From the NCBI RefSeq assembly GCF_008017805.1, contig NZ_VRTT01000031.1:1-64000 (forward strand): a DNA stretch of 64,000 nucleotides, written 5' to 3'. How positions within the stretch are numbered: position 1 is the first letter of the stretch; every line of letters starts with the position of its first letter. Positions 24,028 through 32,289 of the stretch are shown piece after piece. The notes beneath the pieces are model-generated. The model was given only the letters and a program-made list of their open reading frames with translations. It was not told where the DNA came from and ran no database searches. Origin of the DNA: Paenibacillus sp. N3.4 (GTDB lineage Bacteria; Bacillota; Bacilli; Paenibacillales; NBRC-103111). Position numbers and translations under genes: made by a program.

Positions 24028-25351
24028 ACTTTTTTTAAAGGATTTCATTCTGCCGACAGGCCGATTCATTACGCTTGTCTTGATCGGTGTTGTGTTGACA
24101 CTCATCGGTTCGTTGTTTGGGGTATCTTTCCCCGTGTTCTGCAGCTATAATGCGCTGCTCATCGTGTTGAGCGCGATTGATCTTTGGCTGCTGCCCCAAC
24201 GACGTGTATGGACGATTCGCCGCATACTACCCGACCAAGCGGATGTGCGCAACAACTTTGAAGTCACTCTTGAGCTTGTAACAAGCGAGCAGCACATGGT
24301 TCATGTCGAGTTGATGGATGATCTGCCCCTTACCTTTAGCTCGGTACGTCATGGACTAAGCGGTTCTTTCAGGGGAACAGCGGCTACATATGGGTATACA
24401 ACTCGGGCTTTGGAAAGAGGAAGATATGAGCTCAAGCACGTATACCTGCGTTACCATGGGGGAATCGGGTTTTGGAAGAAGCAAGTGCTTCTGGAACAGG
24501 CAGATACGATTGAAATATTTCCTGATTTATCTCAGGTGCGGGAAGTGCTCGGCGCGGTCCAGGATGCTTTGATTCTCGAAGGCCATCGACTGTTCAAAAA
24601 ACAGCGCAGCGGCTCTGAATTTCATTACATCCGCGATTATGTCCAGGGTGATGATATTCGGCACATCAATTGGAAAGCGTCTGCGCGTACGACCAAGCTG
24701 ATGACGAACCTGTATCAACCGGAAAAAGGGAAAATTGTGACGCTCGTGCTGGACTGTGGCCGACAAATGGCTGTTGAGCTAGAAGGGCAAGTGAAGTTGG
24801 ACAGGACGCTGGAAGCCGCCTTAACCTTAGCCGCAGTTGCCCTTAAACAAGGGGATCAAGTGGCGCTGATCGCGTATTCCAGTCAAATCAAAGTGTATGT
24901 TCCTCCGGGCAAAGGACTGATTCACCTGCAGCAGTTAACACGGGCCGTCTTTGATCTGAAGACAGATTTTGTTGAATCGAATACCCAGATTGCGTTCTCG
25001 CATGTGCTGCGTTTTTTGAAAAAGCGTTCGTTGATCGTTTTATTTTCCGATATGGAGAGCTATCTGTACGACGAGGAAATAATGCCTTATGTGGGACGGC
25101 TGCGTCGAGGCCATCACGTGCTCCTCTTATCTTTGCAGGATCCGCTGCTCCATCAATGGGTTCGCATTCGCGCAGAGGATAGCCGCCAAGCTTATCGTCA
25201 AAGTATCGCGCATAAATTTACGACAGATCGTCACGCTTATGCAACAAAAATGGCCGGTCAAGGTATCCCTGTGATGGATGTCCCTGCCGACCAATTGACG
25301 CTTAGCGCCGTTAATGTTTATTTGGATTTAAAATCTCGCGATCGCTTATAA
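23978..25351 (+). CDS. DUF58-domain membrane protein
   Basis: 457 residues. Two membrane helices near the N-terminus (about 26-66), then the DUF58 core with GSEFHYIRDYVQGDDIRHIN (about 212-231) followed by WKASAR, and a von Willebrand A-like fold after it (LVLDCGRQM). DUF58 proteins are usual MoxR partners. The GTG start lies inside the moxR gene, with GGAGGGCGG upstream. The 3' end overlaps the convergent SpoIIM-like gene by six bases, with no terminator between them. Confidence 0.9.
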   Translation: MTKSSKRRSAPFRFLDKLFLKDFILPTGRFITLVLIGVVLTLIGSLFGVSFPVFCSYNALLIVLSAIDLWLLPQRRVWTIRRILPDQADVRNNFEVTLELVTSEQHMVHVELMDDLPLTFSSVRHGLSGSFRGTAATYGYTTRALERGRYELKHVYLRYHGGIGFWKKQVLLEQADTIEIFPDLSQVREVLGAVQDALILEGHRLFKKQRSGSEFHYIRDYVQGDDIRHINWKASARTTKLMTNLYQPEKGKIVTLVLDCGRQMAVELEGQVKLDRTLEAALTLAAVALKQGDQVALIAYSSQIKVYVPPGKGLIHLQQLTRAVFDLKTDFVESNTQIAFSHVLRFLKKRSLIVLFSDMESYLYDEEIMPYVGRLRRGHHVLLLSLQDPLLHQWVRIRAEDSRQAYRQSIAHKFTTDRHAYATKMAGQGIPVMDVPADQLTLSAVNVYLDLKSRDRL

Positions 25352-26317
25352 GTTGGCTTGTTGGTGCTTCGCACGCTTGCTTACCCCATAGATGTAATAG
25401 AGCGCCAGTACGGCCAAGGTTAATCCGGCAATCAGATATTTGACCTCCAGTGACAATGTGGAAGGGGTAATATAGCCTTCAATGATTCCGGCAATGACGA
25501 ACAAAGGAATGGTTCCGATAAGAAGCTGTGCGGATTCCTTGGCCGATTCCAAAAAGCGCATCTTGCGCGGAAAAGGTCCTGGCACGAAAAATCGATAACC
25601 CATATATAGACCGGCTCCGCCTGCAATGAAAATGGCCGTAAGCTCGATAATGCCATGAGGCAAAATATAGGCCCAGAATACATAGCTTTTCCCCGATTGC
25701 ATGAAAACGGCAGCTAGGGCGCCGACCAGGAGTCCGTTGCTAATCATCAAATAGATCGTGCCAATCCCCAGCGTAACTCCGCTAATGAAAGCAAGGACGG
25801 CGACCCGGATATTATTCGTCATAATAGCGGTTGAAACGAGCGGGCTGTGGATATCCCCGCGGGGATCAGCTGTTTTGGTTGGATCTATGCCGTCAGCCAT
25901 GCTGCCTGGCATGATCATATGCAGATTTAATGGATCGTTCCATACGGAAAGGAACCCAAGTAATCCGCCTAATAAGAATAGGAATAGGGCGAAGCCTACA
26001 AATAAACTACGCGCACGAATCAGGGACGGGAAATAATGCAGGAAAAATTCCTTCATTTGGGAGCTGCTTTTATTATTTTCCTGGTACATGGCATTATGGG
26101 CTTTAGCGACGAGATGATTTAAATAAATCGTCGTTTCACTCATAGGCAAGTGCGTTTGGAGGGTAGCCAGATGAGCGGAAGCTAATTTGTAAAGTTCCGT
26201 AAACCTGTTGAGATCGCTGGCTTGCAGGCGGCTCTTTCGCTTGCTGAGCGATACAAGAAGCTGCTCAAGCTCGCTCCAATGCGGTTTATGTTCTTTAATA
26301 AAACGTGAGATATCCAT
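25346..26317 (-). CDS. SpoIIM-like (DUF95) membrane protein
   Basis: 323 residues. N-terminal soluble helical part (about 1-100) and six or so membrane helices, with TNNIRVAVLAFISGVTLGIG and LPHGIIELTAIFIAGGAGLY as family signatures of stage II sporulation protein M-type proteins. SpoIIM itself works with SpoIIP and SpoIID in wall remodelling during engulfment, but this longer version is the form found next to RDD, MoxR and DUF58 genes, with unknown role. GGAGG lies before the ATG at 26317. It is divergent from the RDD gene. Confidence 0.88.
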   Translation of the reverse strand: MDISRFIKEHKPHWSELEQLLVSLSKRKSRLQASDLNRFTELYKLASAHLATLQTHLPMSETTIYLNHLVAKAHNAMYQENNKSSSQMKEFFLHYFPSLIRARSLFVGFALFLFLLGGLLGFLSVWNDPLNLHMIMPGSMADGIDPTKTADPRGDIHSPLVSTAIMTNNIRVAVLAFISGVTLGIGTIYLMISNGLLVGALAAVFMQSGKSYVFWAYILPHGIIELTAIFIAGGAGLYMGYRFFVPGPFPRKMRFLESAKESAQLLIGTIPLFVIAGIIEGYITPSTLSLEVKYLIAGLTLAVLALYYIYGVSKRAKHQQANL

Positions 26318-26376
26318 GGGGCCTCCTAAATGGTTCATAGGAAAACAGATCTTGTTAGGTGTTGTATGTGTGCTAT

Positions 26377-26405
26377 TTGACAGATTTTTTGCTCTTATGT
26401 AGTGT
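26377..26405 (+). promoter_or_regulatory. possible promoter of the RDD gene
   Basis: TTGACA at 26377-26382, 17 bases, TAGTGT (or TATCAT a few bases on). The -35 is a perfect match, the -10 is weak. It lies 52-80 bases before the ATG at 26457. Confidence 0.5.
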
Positions 26406-26456
26406 ATCATATCACGGAGTCCGTTTACCATAATTTTGAAATCAAAAGGAGCTGTT

Positions 26457-27254
26457 ATGAACGAGTCTGTGGACAAAGAGCTGACCATTATTACACCCGA
26501 GCAGGTGCAATTGCAATTTCAAACGGCGGGAATCGGAAGCAGGGCGATAGCTCACTTATTGGATACCCTCCTACTATTCATTTTCAATGTAATTTTGTTT
26601 TTGTTCGCATTAGTAGTTAGTAGATTATATGTAGGAAATTGGCTGCCTGAAATGGCGGATTATTTGATTGCCATTGCTATTATTTTATTCGTATTATTAA
26701 ACTTGGGATACTTTATTTGTACGGAAGCTTATATGGGGGGGCAAACGCCCGGCAAGAAAATGATGGGACTTCGCGTCCTTCAAAATAATGGTCAATCCGC
26801 AACCTTATTATCGATTCTGATTCGCAACTTGTTTCGCCTGCTGGATATGTTGCCTAGCGCTTATTTTCTGGGAGCCGTTTTTATTTTCTTCAGTGCCAGA
26901 GATAAGCGAGTCGGTGATATGGTAGCAGGAACGATTGTTATTATTGAAACGCGTGTGGAAGGTATGAAACGTCGACGTCAAATTGATAAAATGATCGTCA
27001 AAAGGAATTTCGCCGTCATTGAATTTCAATTAGAAGATGCCCTAAGACACAAAATTACATTAGCAGATTGGCAACTGCTGCAAGCCTGGATGGAACGGGT
27101 GCCCTCTATGCATCGTGTCCGCTTGCATGAGCTAGCCGTACCGATTGCTTTGCATTTTAGTGGAAAATTAGAACAGGATGCTCTGTACGCACAAGACCCG
27201 GTTGCTTATCTCATTGCCGTATACAAGAAAATTAGACAAGATTGGGAAGTGTAA
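26457..27254 (+). CDS. RDD-family membrane protein
   Basis: 265 residues. RDD-type membrane domain (about 22-165) with GSRAIAHLLDT, GQTPGKKMMGLRVL and DKRVGDMVAGT motifs, then a soluble basic helical tail (about 172-265). AAGGAG precedes the ATG at 26457. It is divergent from SpoIIM-like and closes the MoxR/DUF58 cluster. RDD proteins have been linked to ion transport in other bacteria; no such role can be read here. Confidence 0.88.
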   Translation: MNESVDKELTIITPEQVQLQFQTAGIGSRAIAHLLDTLLLFIFNVILFLFALVVSRLYVGNWLPEMADYLIAIAIILFVLLNLGYFICTEAYMGGQTPGKKMMGLRVLQNNGQSATLLSILIRNLFRLLDMLPSAYFLGAVFIFFSARDKRVGDMVAGTIVIIETRVEGMKRRRQIDKMIVKRNFAVIEFQLEDALRHKITLADWQLLQAWMERVPSMHRVRLHELAVPIALHFSGKLEQDALYAQDPVAYLIAVYKKIRQDWEV

Positions 27255-27278
27255 TCAGAGCTCTGAGGAGGTTCGGCG

Positions 27279-27959
27279 ATGGGAAAAACAGCTATTGTGG
27301 CCGGTGGTACAGGACTGGTAGGTCATGAACTGATTCAACTTCTACTTCAAGATCGTATCTATGAAAAAGTGATTGCGATCGTCCGTACAAACATCCCAAC
27401 GGCCGGTCTGGTTGGCCATGAAAAGCTGGTGCAATGGACGACTGACTATCGTCATCTAGAATCAGTTATCGATCCGTCCGTCGTAGAGCATTCACATGTA
27501 TTTTGCACGTTGGGTACAACGATCAAGAAGGCCGGCACGCAAGAGCAATTTCGTAAGGTAGACTTTGAGTATCCCATGGAATTAGGGGAAATCGCGCTTA
27601 AATACGGAGCAGATGCCTTTGTGATTGTAACAGCAATGGGAGCTAATCGTCAGTCTTCTATTTTCTACAACAAGGTGAAGGGAGAAGTAGAAGAGGGGCT
27701 GCGTGGACTTGGCCTCCCTAGCCTATCTATCCTCCGTCCCTCACTTATTCTTGGCGATCGCCGGGAAGTGCGTATCGGAGAACGGATGGGATCTGCTGTC
27801 TCCCGTTTTCTGGCCCCTCTTATGATCGGGGGACTTCGGACGTATAGACCCATTCATGCGAGAACAATCGCCAATGGGTTAATAAAGGCAGCCCAATCAG
27901 GCGTAACCGGTGTGCGGGTGCTTACCTCAGCTGAAATAGCCAAGCTAAGTTCTCCCTAA
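27279..27959 (+). CDS. NAD(P)-binding epimerase/reductase-like protein
   Basis: 226 residues with an N-terminal Rossmann motif GGTGLVG, FCTLGTTIKKAG, and YxxxK-like YNKVKGE (about 128-134). It resembles the HTATIP2/TIP30-like, short-chain atypical SDR group. Substrate unknown. GAGGAGG precedes the ATG; the gene lies 24 bases after RDD, so it may be cotranscribed. Confidence 0.85.
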   Translation: MGKTAIVAGGTGLVGHELIQLLLQDRIYEKVIAIVRTNIPTAGLVGHEKLVQWTTDYRHLESVIDPSVVEHSHVFCTLGTTIKKAGTQEQFRKVDFEYPMELGEIALKYGADAFVIVTAMGANRQSSIFYNKVKGEVEEGLRGLGLPSLSILRPSLILGDRREVRIGERMGSAVSRFLAPLMIGGLRTYRPIHARTIANGLIKAAQSGVTGVRVLTSAEIAKLSSP

Positions 27960-28045
27960 ATTTGCATAGAACATATAGTGAACTAATCATCTCTTTAATC
28001 GTCATATTAAGTAAATCAGCATTCCGATAGCAAGGTGGAACTTCT

Positions 28046-28891
28046 ATGAAACATATCAAAAGTGTATTAACCGCATCTCTTGTCATCCTTTCGACGCTAT
28101 CCGGATGTGAACAAAATTTACAGGCTGTACAGATGGACCCGCAACAACTGAACACAGCATCGGCAGCTCCCACCTCTTCAGCTTCCCCGCCCATCGCGGT
28201 GCAGACGCCTGTGAGTAGTCCCAAGGCAGATGAGCAAGCAGCTTTGGGACATGAGACAGGCTCGCCGAAAGAGGAACCCGTCGTTTCTGAGTCCCAGAAG
28301 GTCGTAAAGATATCTAATTTGAAGCCGATGTATACAGTGCCTAAGGGAACTGTAGCGATCACGATTGATGATGGACCGACGAAGGATACGGGAAAACTGT
28401 TAAGTATATTAAAAGAACAAAATACGCATGTCACCTTTTTTTTCTTGGGCCAAAACGCCAGCAAATATCATGAATCCGTTACACAAGCTGTCTATGAGGG
28501 GCACGAAGTGGGCTACCATTCGGACACTCATCCTCAAATGTCCAAGATGACGTTCGAGGAACAAGAAAAAGAGTTTAATACGGGGCTGGCGAAGCTCGTT
28601 ATGTGGGATAAAAAGCCGGTTACGCTGTTTCGACCGCCATATGGCGCATACAATAACGATACAAAGCTCATTACCGAAGAGCATCATATGAATATGGTGC
28701 TTTGGAATGAAGATCCGAAGGATTGGTCATCGACAGACGCCTCCAAAATTGCGAAGAATGTTTTGTCGGAGGTGAAATCGGGGAGCATTATTGTGATGCA
28801 CGATCATCCATCCACGATAGCGGCGTTACCCGAGATTATTAAGGGCATTAAAAGTAAAGGATTAAAGCTGGTCACGATTTCCAATCCTTAA
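28046..28891 (+). CDS. polysaccharide deacetylase, lipoprotein (NodB domain)
   Basis: 281 residues. Lipoprotein signal peptide with lipobox LSGC (Cys21), a 60-residue low-complexity linker rich in S, P, A and E, and a NodB deacetylase domain (about 100-281). Motifs: TIDDGP (metal D pair), HSDTH (metal histidines), RPPYGAYN, and MHDH (catalytic His). Such enzymes remove acetyl groups from peptidoglycan or chitin-like polymers at the cell surface. The linker suggests surface display above the membrane. Confidence 0.92.
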   Translation: MKHIKSVLTASLVILSTLSGCEQNLQAVQMDPQQLNTASAAPTSSASPPIAVQTPVSSPKADEQAALGHETGSPKEEPVVSESQKVVKISNLKPMYTVPKGTVAITIDDGPTKDTGKLLSILKEQNTHVTFFFLGQNASKYHESVTQAVYEGHEVGYHSDTHPQMSKMTFEEQEKEFNTGLAKLVMWDKKPVTLFRPPYGAYNNDTKLITEEHHMNMVLWNEDPKDWSSTDASKIAKNVLSEVKSGSIIVMHDHPSTIAALPEIIKGIKSKGLKLVTISNP

Positions 28892-28966
28892 GATGAGTCG
28901 AACAAAAACGGTTGGAGCCAACCATATCTCATTCCCTCTTCATGCACCAAAGTATACATCGGACAA

Positions 28967-29500
28967 AAGAACCTGAGGCAGAGCCAAGGCCACTGAAAAA
29001 GTTCCTTAAAAAATAGTGAAAAAGGGGTTCATCGTTAGAATCAGGGATTGACTTTAAACAATTAAGTTTGAATGGCCCTGTGAATTCGGATCCACCCGTT
29101 TTCACTACGATGGTAGAACGATTGCATAGGCAAGCGGACACAGCAGCCGTTATTTGCCCTTCATCCCTCGCCTTGCCCTTGCTTCCGGACATACGTTCCG
29201 TTAAGGGCAGAGAAATCGTAGACATCGGCCTTTTATTACTCGAATCACGGCGCTGATGTCCGCTAAGTTCCCAAATAGGTCATTCAAAACTTTAATAGCG
29301 GATCTACAGTCCGTTCATCCTTCGATTCGTTCATCATCCCGGCCCTCTTGCACTCTCTATACTTTTGTTAAAATGTTGAGCCTAAATAAGACGACTCTAA
29401 AATTCAAAAAATGAATTTGAGTCGTCTTTTTTGATACGACTATTTAATTCCTTCAGAAAGCGGAAGTTTTTCAGTGGCCTCGGTATAGCCTCAGGTTCTT
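28967..29500. repeat. 39-bp imperfect inverted repeats bounding a gene-free segment
   Basis: Left end 28967-29005 and right end 29462-29500 are inverted copies of 39 bases, matching at 33 positions. Both read AAGAACCTGAGGC on the outside and GGCCACTGAAAAA inside. The 534-base segment between has no supported gene. It contains GGACATACGTTCCGTTA, a reduced version in GATGTCCGCTAAGTT, and a terminator at 29388-29433. It looks like a remnant or MITE-like element; no target duplication was seen. Confidence 0.6.
29388..29433 (+). terminator. hairpin terminator
   Basis: AAGACGACTC pairs with GAGTCGTCTT, with an inner ATTC/GAAT, followed by TTTTTT. The right arm has the T-run, and the left arm is preceded by AAATAAG, so it may serve either direction. 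It lies 70 bases from the 3' end of the AraC gene and inside the inverted-repeat segment. Confidence 0.75.
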
Positions 29501-29504
29501 CTCA

Positions 29505-30359
29505 TTAGGCTTTCAGCTCCTTCCGATAAACGGAAGGCGCTTGACCGCTCCACTTGTGAAATTGTTTGGAGAAATAGAGGGCATCGTTGAAACCAACGGA
29601 GGATGCGATCTGATCAATCGTCATGGCTGTTTGAAGCAATAGCTTAGCGCGTTCCATCCGGATTTTGAATAAATACTGCATAGGGGCTAAGCCGGTGAAT
29701 TGCTTGAACATTTTACACAAATAGGTTCTGTGATAACCAAGAGAATGCGCTAACTCTTCGATCGATACCTTCTGAGTATATTGCAGTTCCAAGTAGCGGA
29801 TCGCTTGCCCAACTTGACGTTCAATATCCGATTCAGTTACGGGATTAACATGAATCTGCTGGTGATTCTGCTGTCCGAGCTCGCAAAGCAAGACACGGAG
29901 CCAACCTCCGGCTTCCATATCCTCAAGTGCAGGGTAAGCCGATTGTTGAAAGCTGGAGCGGATTCGCTGATAGAGTCGATGAAGGGAATGGAAGCTGTTC
30001 CCTTGAATGACGGCATTACTCAGTATGACGCCTGCCTGAGCGAGAGTCATTCCCGCTGAACGACCGGAGAAAGCAACCCATGTATAGTGCCATGGACGAT
30101 CGGCGTCTGCTACATAACTGAATAACTCGCCGGGATAAATGATGAAGGTGTCCCCAGCCTTGCAAGGGTAAGTGCGATTATGCATCTCGAAGGTGCCTTC
30201 ACCTGCGAGCACCGTGTGTATAAGGTAATAATCATGCACCGCTGGCCCCATTTTATGAAGAGGATTCGGTTTTCCTTCCCCGCTAAAAAGCACATATAGC
30301 TCGCTGGCGCTCTCGCAAGGGTTAATGCTTATGGTGAAATAGGAGTGATCAGGATTCAT
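29505..30359 (-). CDS. AraC-family regulator (likely of melA)
   Basis: 284 residues. N-terminal cupin-type sensor (about 35-100, with GEGTFEMHNRTYPCKAGDTF) and two C-terminal HTH motifs (ELAHSLGYHRTYLCKMFKQF and DQIASSVGFNDALYFSKQFH) ending in the AraC signature (APSVYRKE). It is divergently transcribed from the melA-type gene, with 155 bases between the starts, so it probably activates it in response to an alpha-galactoside. GAGGC precedes the ATG. Confidence 0.88.
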   Translation of the reverse strand: MNPDHSYFTISINPCESASELYVLFSGEGKPNPLHKMGPAVHDYYLIHTVLAGEGTFEMHNRTYPCKAGDTFIIYPGELFSYVADADRPWHYTWVAFSGRSAGMTLAQAGVILSNAVIQGNSFHSLHRLYQRIRSSFQQSAYPALEDMEAGGWLRVLLCELGQQNHQQIHVNPVTESDIERQVGQAIRYLELQYTQKVSIEELAHSLGYHRTYLCKMFKQFTGLAPMQYLFKIRMERAKLLLQTAMTIDQIASSVGFNDALYFSKQFHKWSGQAPSVYRKELKA

Positions 30360-30514
30360 AGATGCCTCTTTATTTTCATTTATATTTTGCTAATAGAGTA
30401 CCTGAATAAACTACAAATGTCCATATAGCAGTTCATTCAATCCATATGTTTGGCGGGTATTCTGCGTTATAGTGAAGCTAAGCAAGTAGAACATACTTTG
30501 GAGGAGATTCCTAC

Positions 30515-31813
30515 ATGTCGAAGATAACATTTCTAGGGGCAGGAAGCACTGTATTTGCTAAAAACGTACTTGGTGATTGTTTGTTAACCCCTGCTCTGCA
30601 AGGTTTTGAAATTGCTCTTTTTGATATTGACCATGAACGGCTGCAAGATTCAGCAAACATGTTGAATAACATCAAGAAAACGAGCGGCAGCACGTCAATC
30701 GTGAAAGCGTATACGGACCGGAAGGAAGCTCTTCGCGGGGCCAAATACGTCGTCAATGCGATACAAGTTGGGGGCTATGATCCTTGTACCATTACAGACT
30801 TTGAAATTCCGAAAAAGTATGGTTTGCGTCAGACAATCGCCGATACGATTGGGATTGGCGGTATTTTCCGCAATCTCCGTACGATTCCCGTTATGCTTGA
30901 CTTCGCCGCTGACGTTCGCGAGATGTGTCCGAATGCTTTGTTCCTGAATTATACGAATCCGATGGCCGTACTGACGAATGTTATGAATACGTACGGTGGT
31001 GTTCGTACAGTTGGCTTGTGTCACAGCGTGCAGGCGTGTATTCCGCATTTATTTGACCACCTGGGGATCGATCAAGAGGGAGTCAAGGCTCAAATTGCCG
31101 GTATAAATCATATGGCCTGGCTGCTTGAAGTATCCAAAGACGGCGTTGATCTCTATCCGGAAATTAAGAAGCGGGCTGCCGAGAAACAAAAAGAGAAGCA
31201 CCATGACATGGTGCGCTTCGAGTTAATGTTTAAATTCGGTCATTACATCACGGAATCGTCTGAGCACAGTGCTGAATACCACCCTTACTTCATTAAACGT
31301 AATTATCCGGAATTAATTGAACGCTTTAACATTCCGCTTGATGAATATCCACGCCGCTGTATTGAACAGATCAGCAAATGGAAACAGATGCGCGAAGATT
31401 TAGTGAATGATGCTAACTTGACCCATAAGCGTTCACATGAATACGCTTCTTATATTTTTGAGGCAATAGAAACGGACATTCCGTTCAAAATTGGCGGAAA
31501 CGTCATGAATACAGGCTTAATCACGAACTTACCTCGTGAAGCCTGTGTAGAGGTTCCATGTCTCGTAGACCGTAACGGTGTCACGCCTACTTATGTAGGG
31601 GATCTGCCTCCGCAATTGGCGGCCCTTAACCGCACCAACATCAATACACAACTGCTCACGATTGAAGCGGCCATTACACGCAAACGCGAGCATATTTACC
31701 ATGCAGCGATGCTGGATCCACATACTTCAGCCGAGCTCTCCATGGATGATATTGTGGCTATGTGCGATGAGCTTATCGAAGCACACGGGAAATGGCTGCC
31801 TGAATATGACTAG
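30515..31813 (+). CDS. melA: GH4 alpha-galactosidase, MelA type
   Basis: 432 residues, the same length as the Bacillus subtilis MelA enzyme it closely resembles. GH4 enzymes need NAD+ and a divalent metal and work by a redox mechanism. NAD-binding motif ITFLGAGSTVFAKNVLGD at the N-terminus; metal ligands C169 in GLCHSVQ and H199 in GINHMAW. Product is expected to be galactose from melibiose or raffinose-type sugars. Its AraC-type regulator is divergent upstream. GGAGGA precedes the ATG. No transporter is adjacent. Confidence 0.93.
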   Translation: MSKITFLGAGSTVFAKNVLGDCLLTPALQGFEIALFDIDHERLQDSANMLNNIKKTSGSTSIVKAYTDRKEALRGAKYVVNAIQVGGYDPCTITDFEIPKKYGLRQTIADTIGIGGIFRNLRTIPVMLDFAADVREMCPNALFLNYTNPMAVLTNVMNTYGGVRTVGLCHSVQACIPHLFDHLGIDQEGVKAQIAGINHMAWLLEVSKDGVDLYPEIKKRAAEKQKEKHHDMVRFELMFKFGHYITESSEHSAEYHPYFIKRNYPELIERFNIPLDEYPRRCIEQISKWKQMREDLVNDANLTHKRSHEYASYIFEAIETDIPFKIGGNVMNTGLITNLPREACVEVPCLVDRNGVTPTYVGDLPPQLAALNRTNINTQLLTIEAAITRKREHIYHAAMLDPHTSAELSMDDIVAMCDELIEAHGKWLPEYD

Positions 31814-31824
31814 AAGGACATAGC

Positions 31825-31875
31825 AAAAAGAAGGTCGTGGCGTATGCGAAGCATACCCAAGGCCTTCTTTTTTTT
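31825..31875. terminator. bidirectional terminator
   Basis: AAAAAGAAGG pairs with CCTTCTTTTTTT, with an inner GTATGC-GAA-GCATAC stem. It lies between melA and the convergent small gene at 31874. Confidence 0.88.
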
Positions 31876-32191
31876 ATCCACCAAATGCATGGCGGAACGC
31901 ATGGTTCAACTCATCGAGTTCGACATTCCAAATCGGAGCTATTTCCGGTCCTATATTCTCATCAAACCAATCGGAAAGGACTTTGCGATTGCTGCTGTTA
32001 TCGATCACAAAGGGAAGGTTCAGCATGACCTTTTTCACATAAAGCTCTTCAGCCGCTTGAATTTGCTCAGGCGAAAGCCATATTTTCAAACGCTTCACTG
32101 TTCGGTAAAGTTCTTTGCTGCATGCCCTTCTAATCACTCGCGCAGTGGGGAACTGCTGTTTATGTTTTTCATTCTTTTTATGGGTGATCAT
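31874..32191 (-). CDS. hypothetical protein
   Basis: 105 residues, basic in the first half (KKNEKHKQQ) and acidic later, no membrane helix. The middle reads like a helical domain (LSPEQIQAAEELYVKKVM, then DWFDENIGPEIAPI). No family recognised. The ribosome binding site (GAGGAG) is about 14 bases from the ATG, which is long. A perfect 12-bp hairpin at 32207-32239 lies just upstream. Moderate confidence that it is a real gene. Confidence 0.5.
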   Translation of the reverse strand: MITHKKNEKHKQQFPTARVIRRACSKELYRTVKRLKIWLSPEQIQAAEELYVKKVMLNLPFVIDNSSNRKVLSDWFDENIGPEIAPIWNVELDELNHAFRHAFGG

Positions 32192-32206
32192 TAGCTAAAT
32201 CCACGC

Positions 32207-32239
32207 TCCTCTCTATGCTATGTGTATGCATAGAGAGGA
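32207..32239. promoter_or_regulatory. 12-bp perfect inverted repeat, possible operator
   Basis: TCCTCTCTATGC and GCATAGAGAGGA pair around a nine-base loop. It lies between the 31874 gene and the 3' end of the MMPL pseudogene. There is no T-run, so it is more like an operator or RNA hairpin than a terminator. Confidence 0.5.
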
Positions 32240-32289
32240 TGGAGGGCCACACGTGTCAGAAGTCTAAGGAGCCCAAGTTGGGCAAACCG

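Noticed and set aside
28929..29225. 98-residue minus-strand frame in the gene-free region
   Set aside because: No good ribosome site; part of it is the left inverted repeat, and the rest matches no family I recognise.
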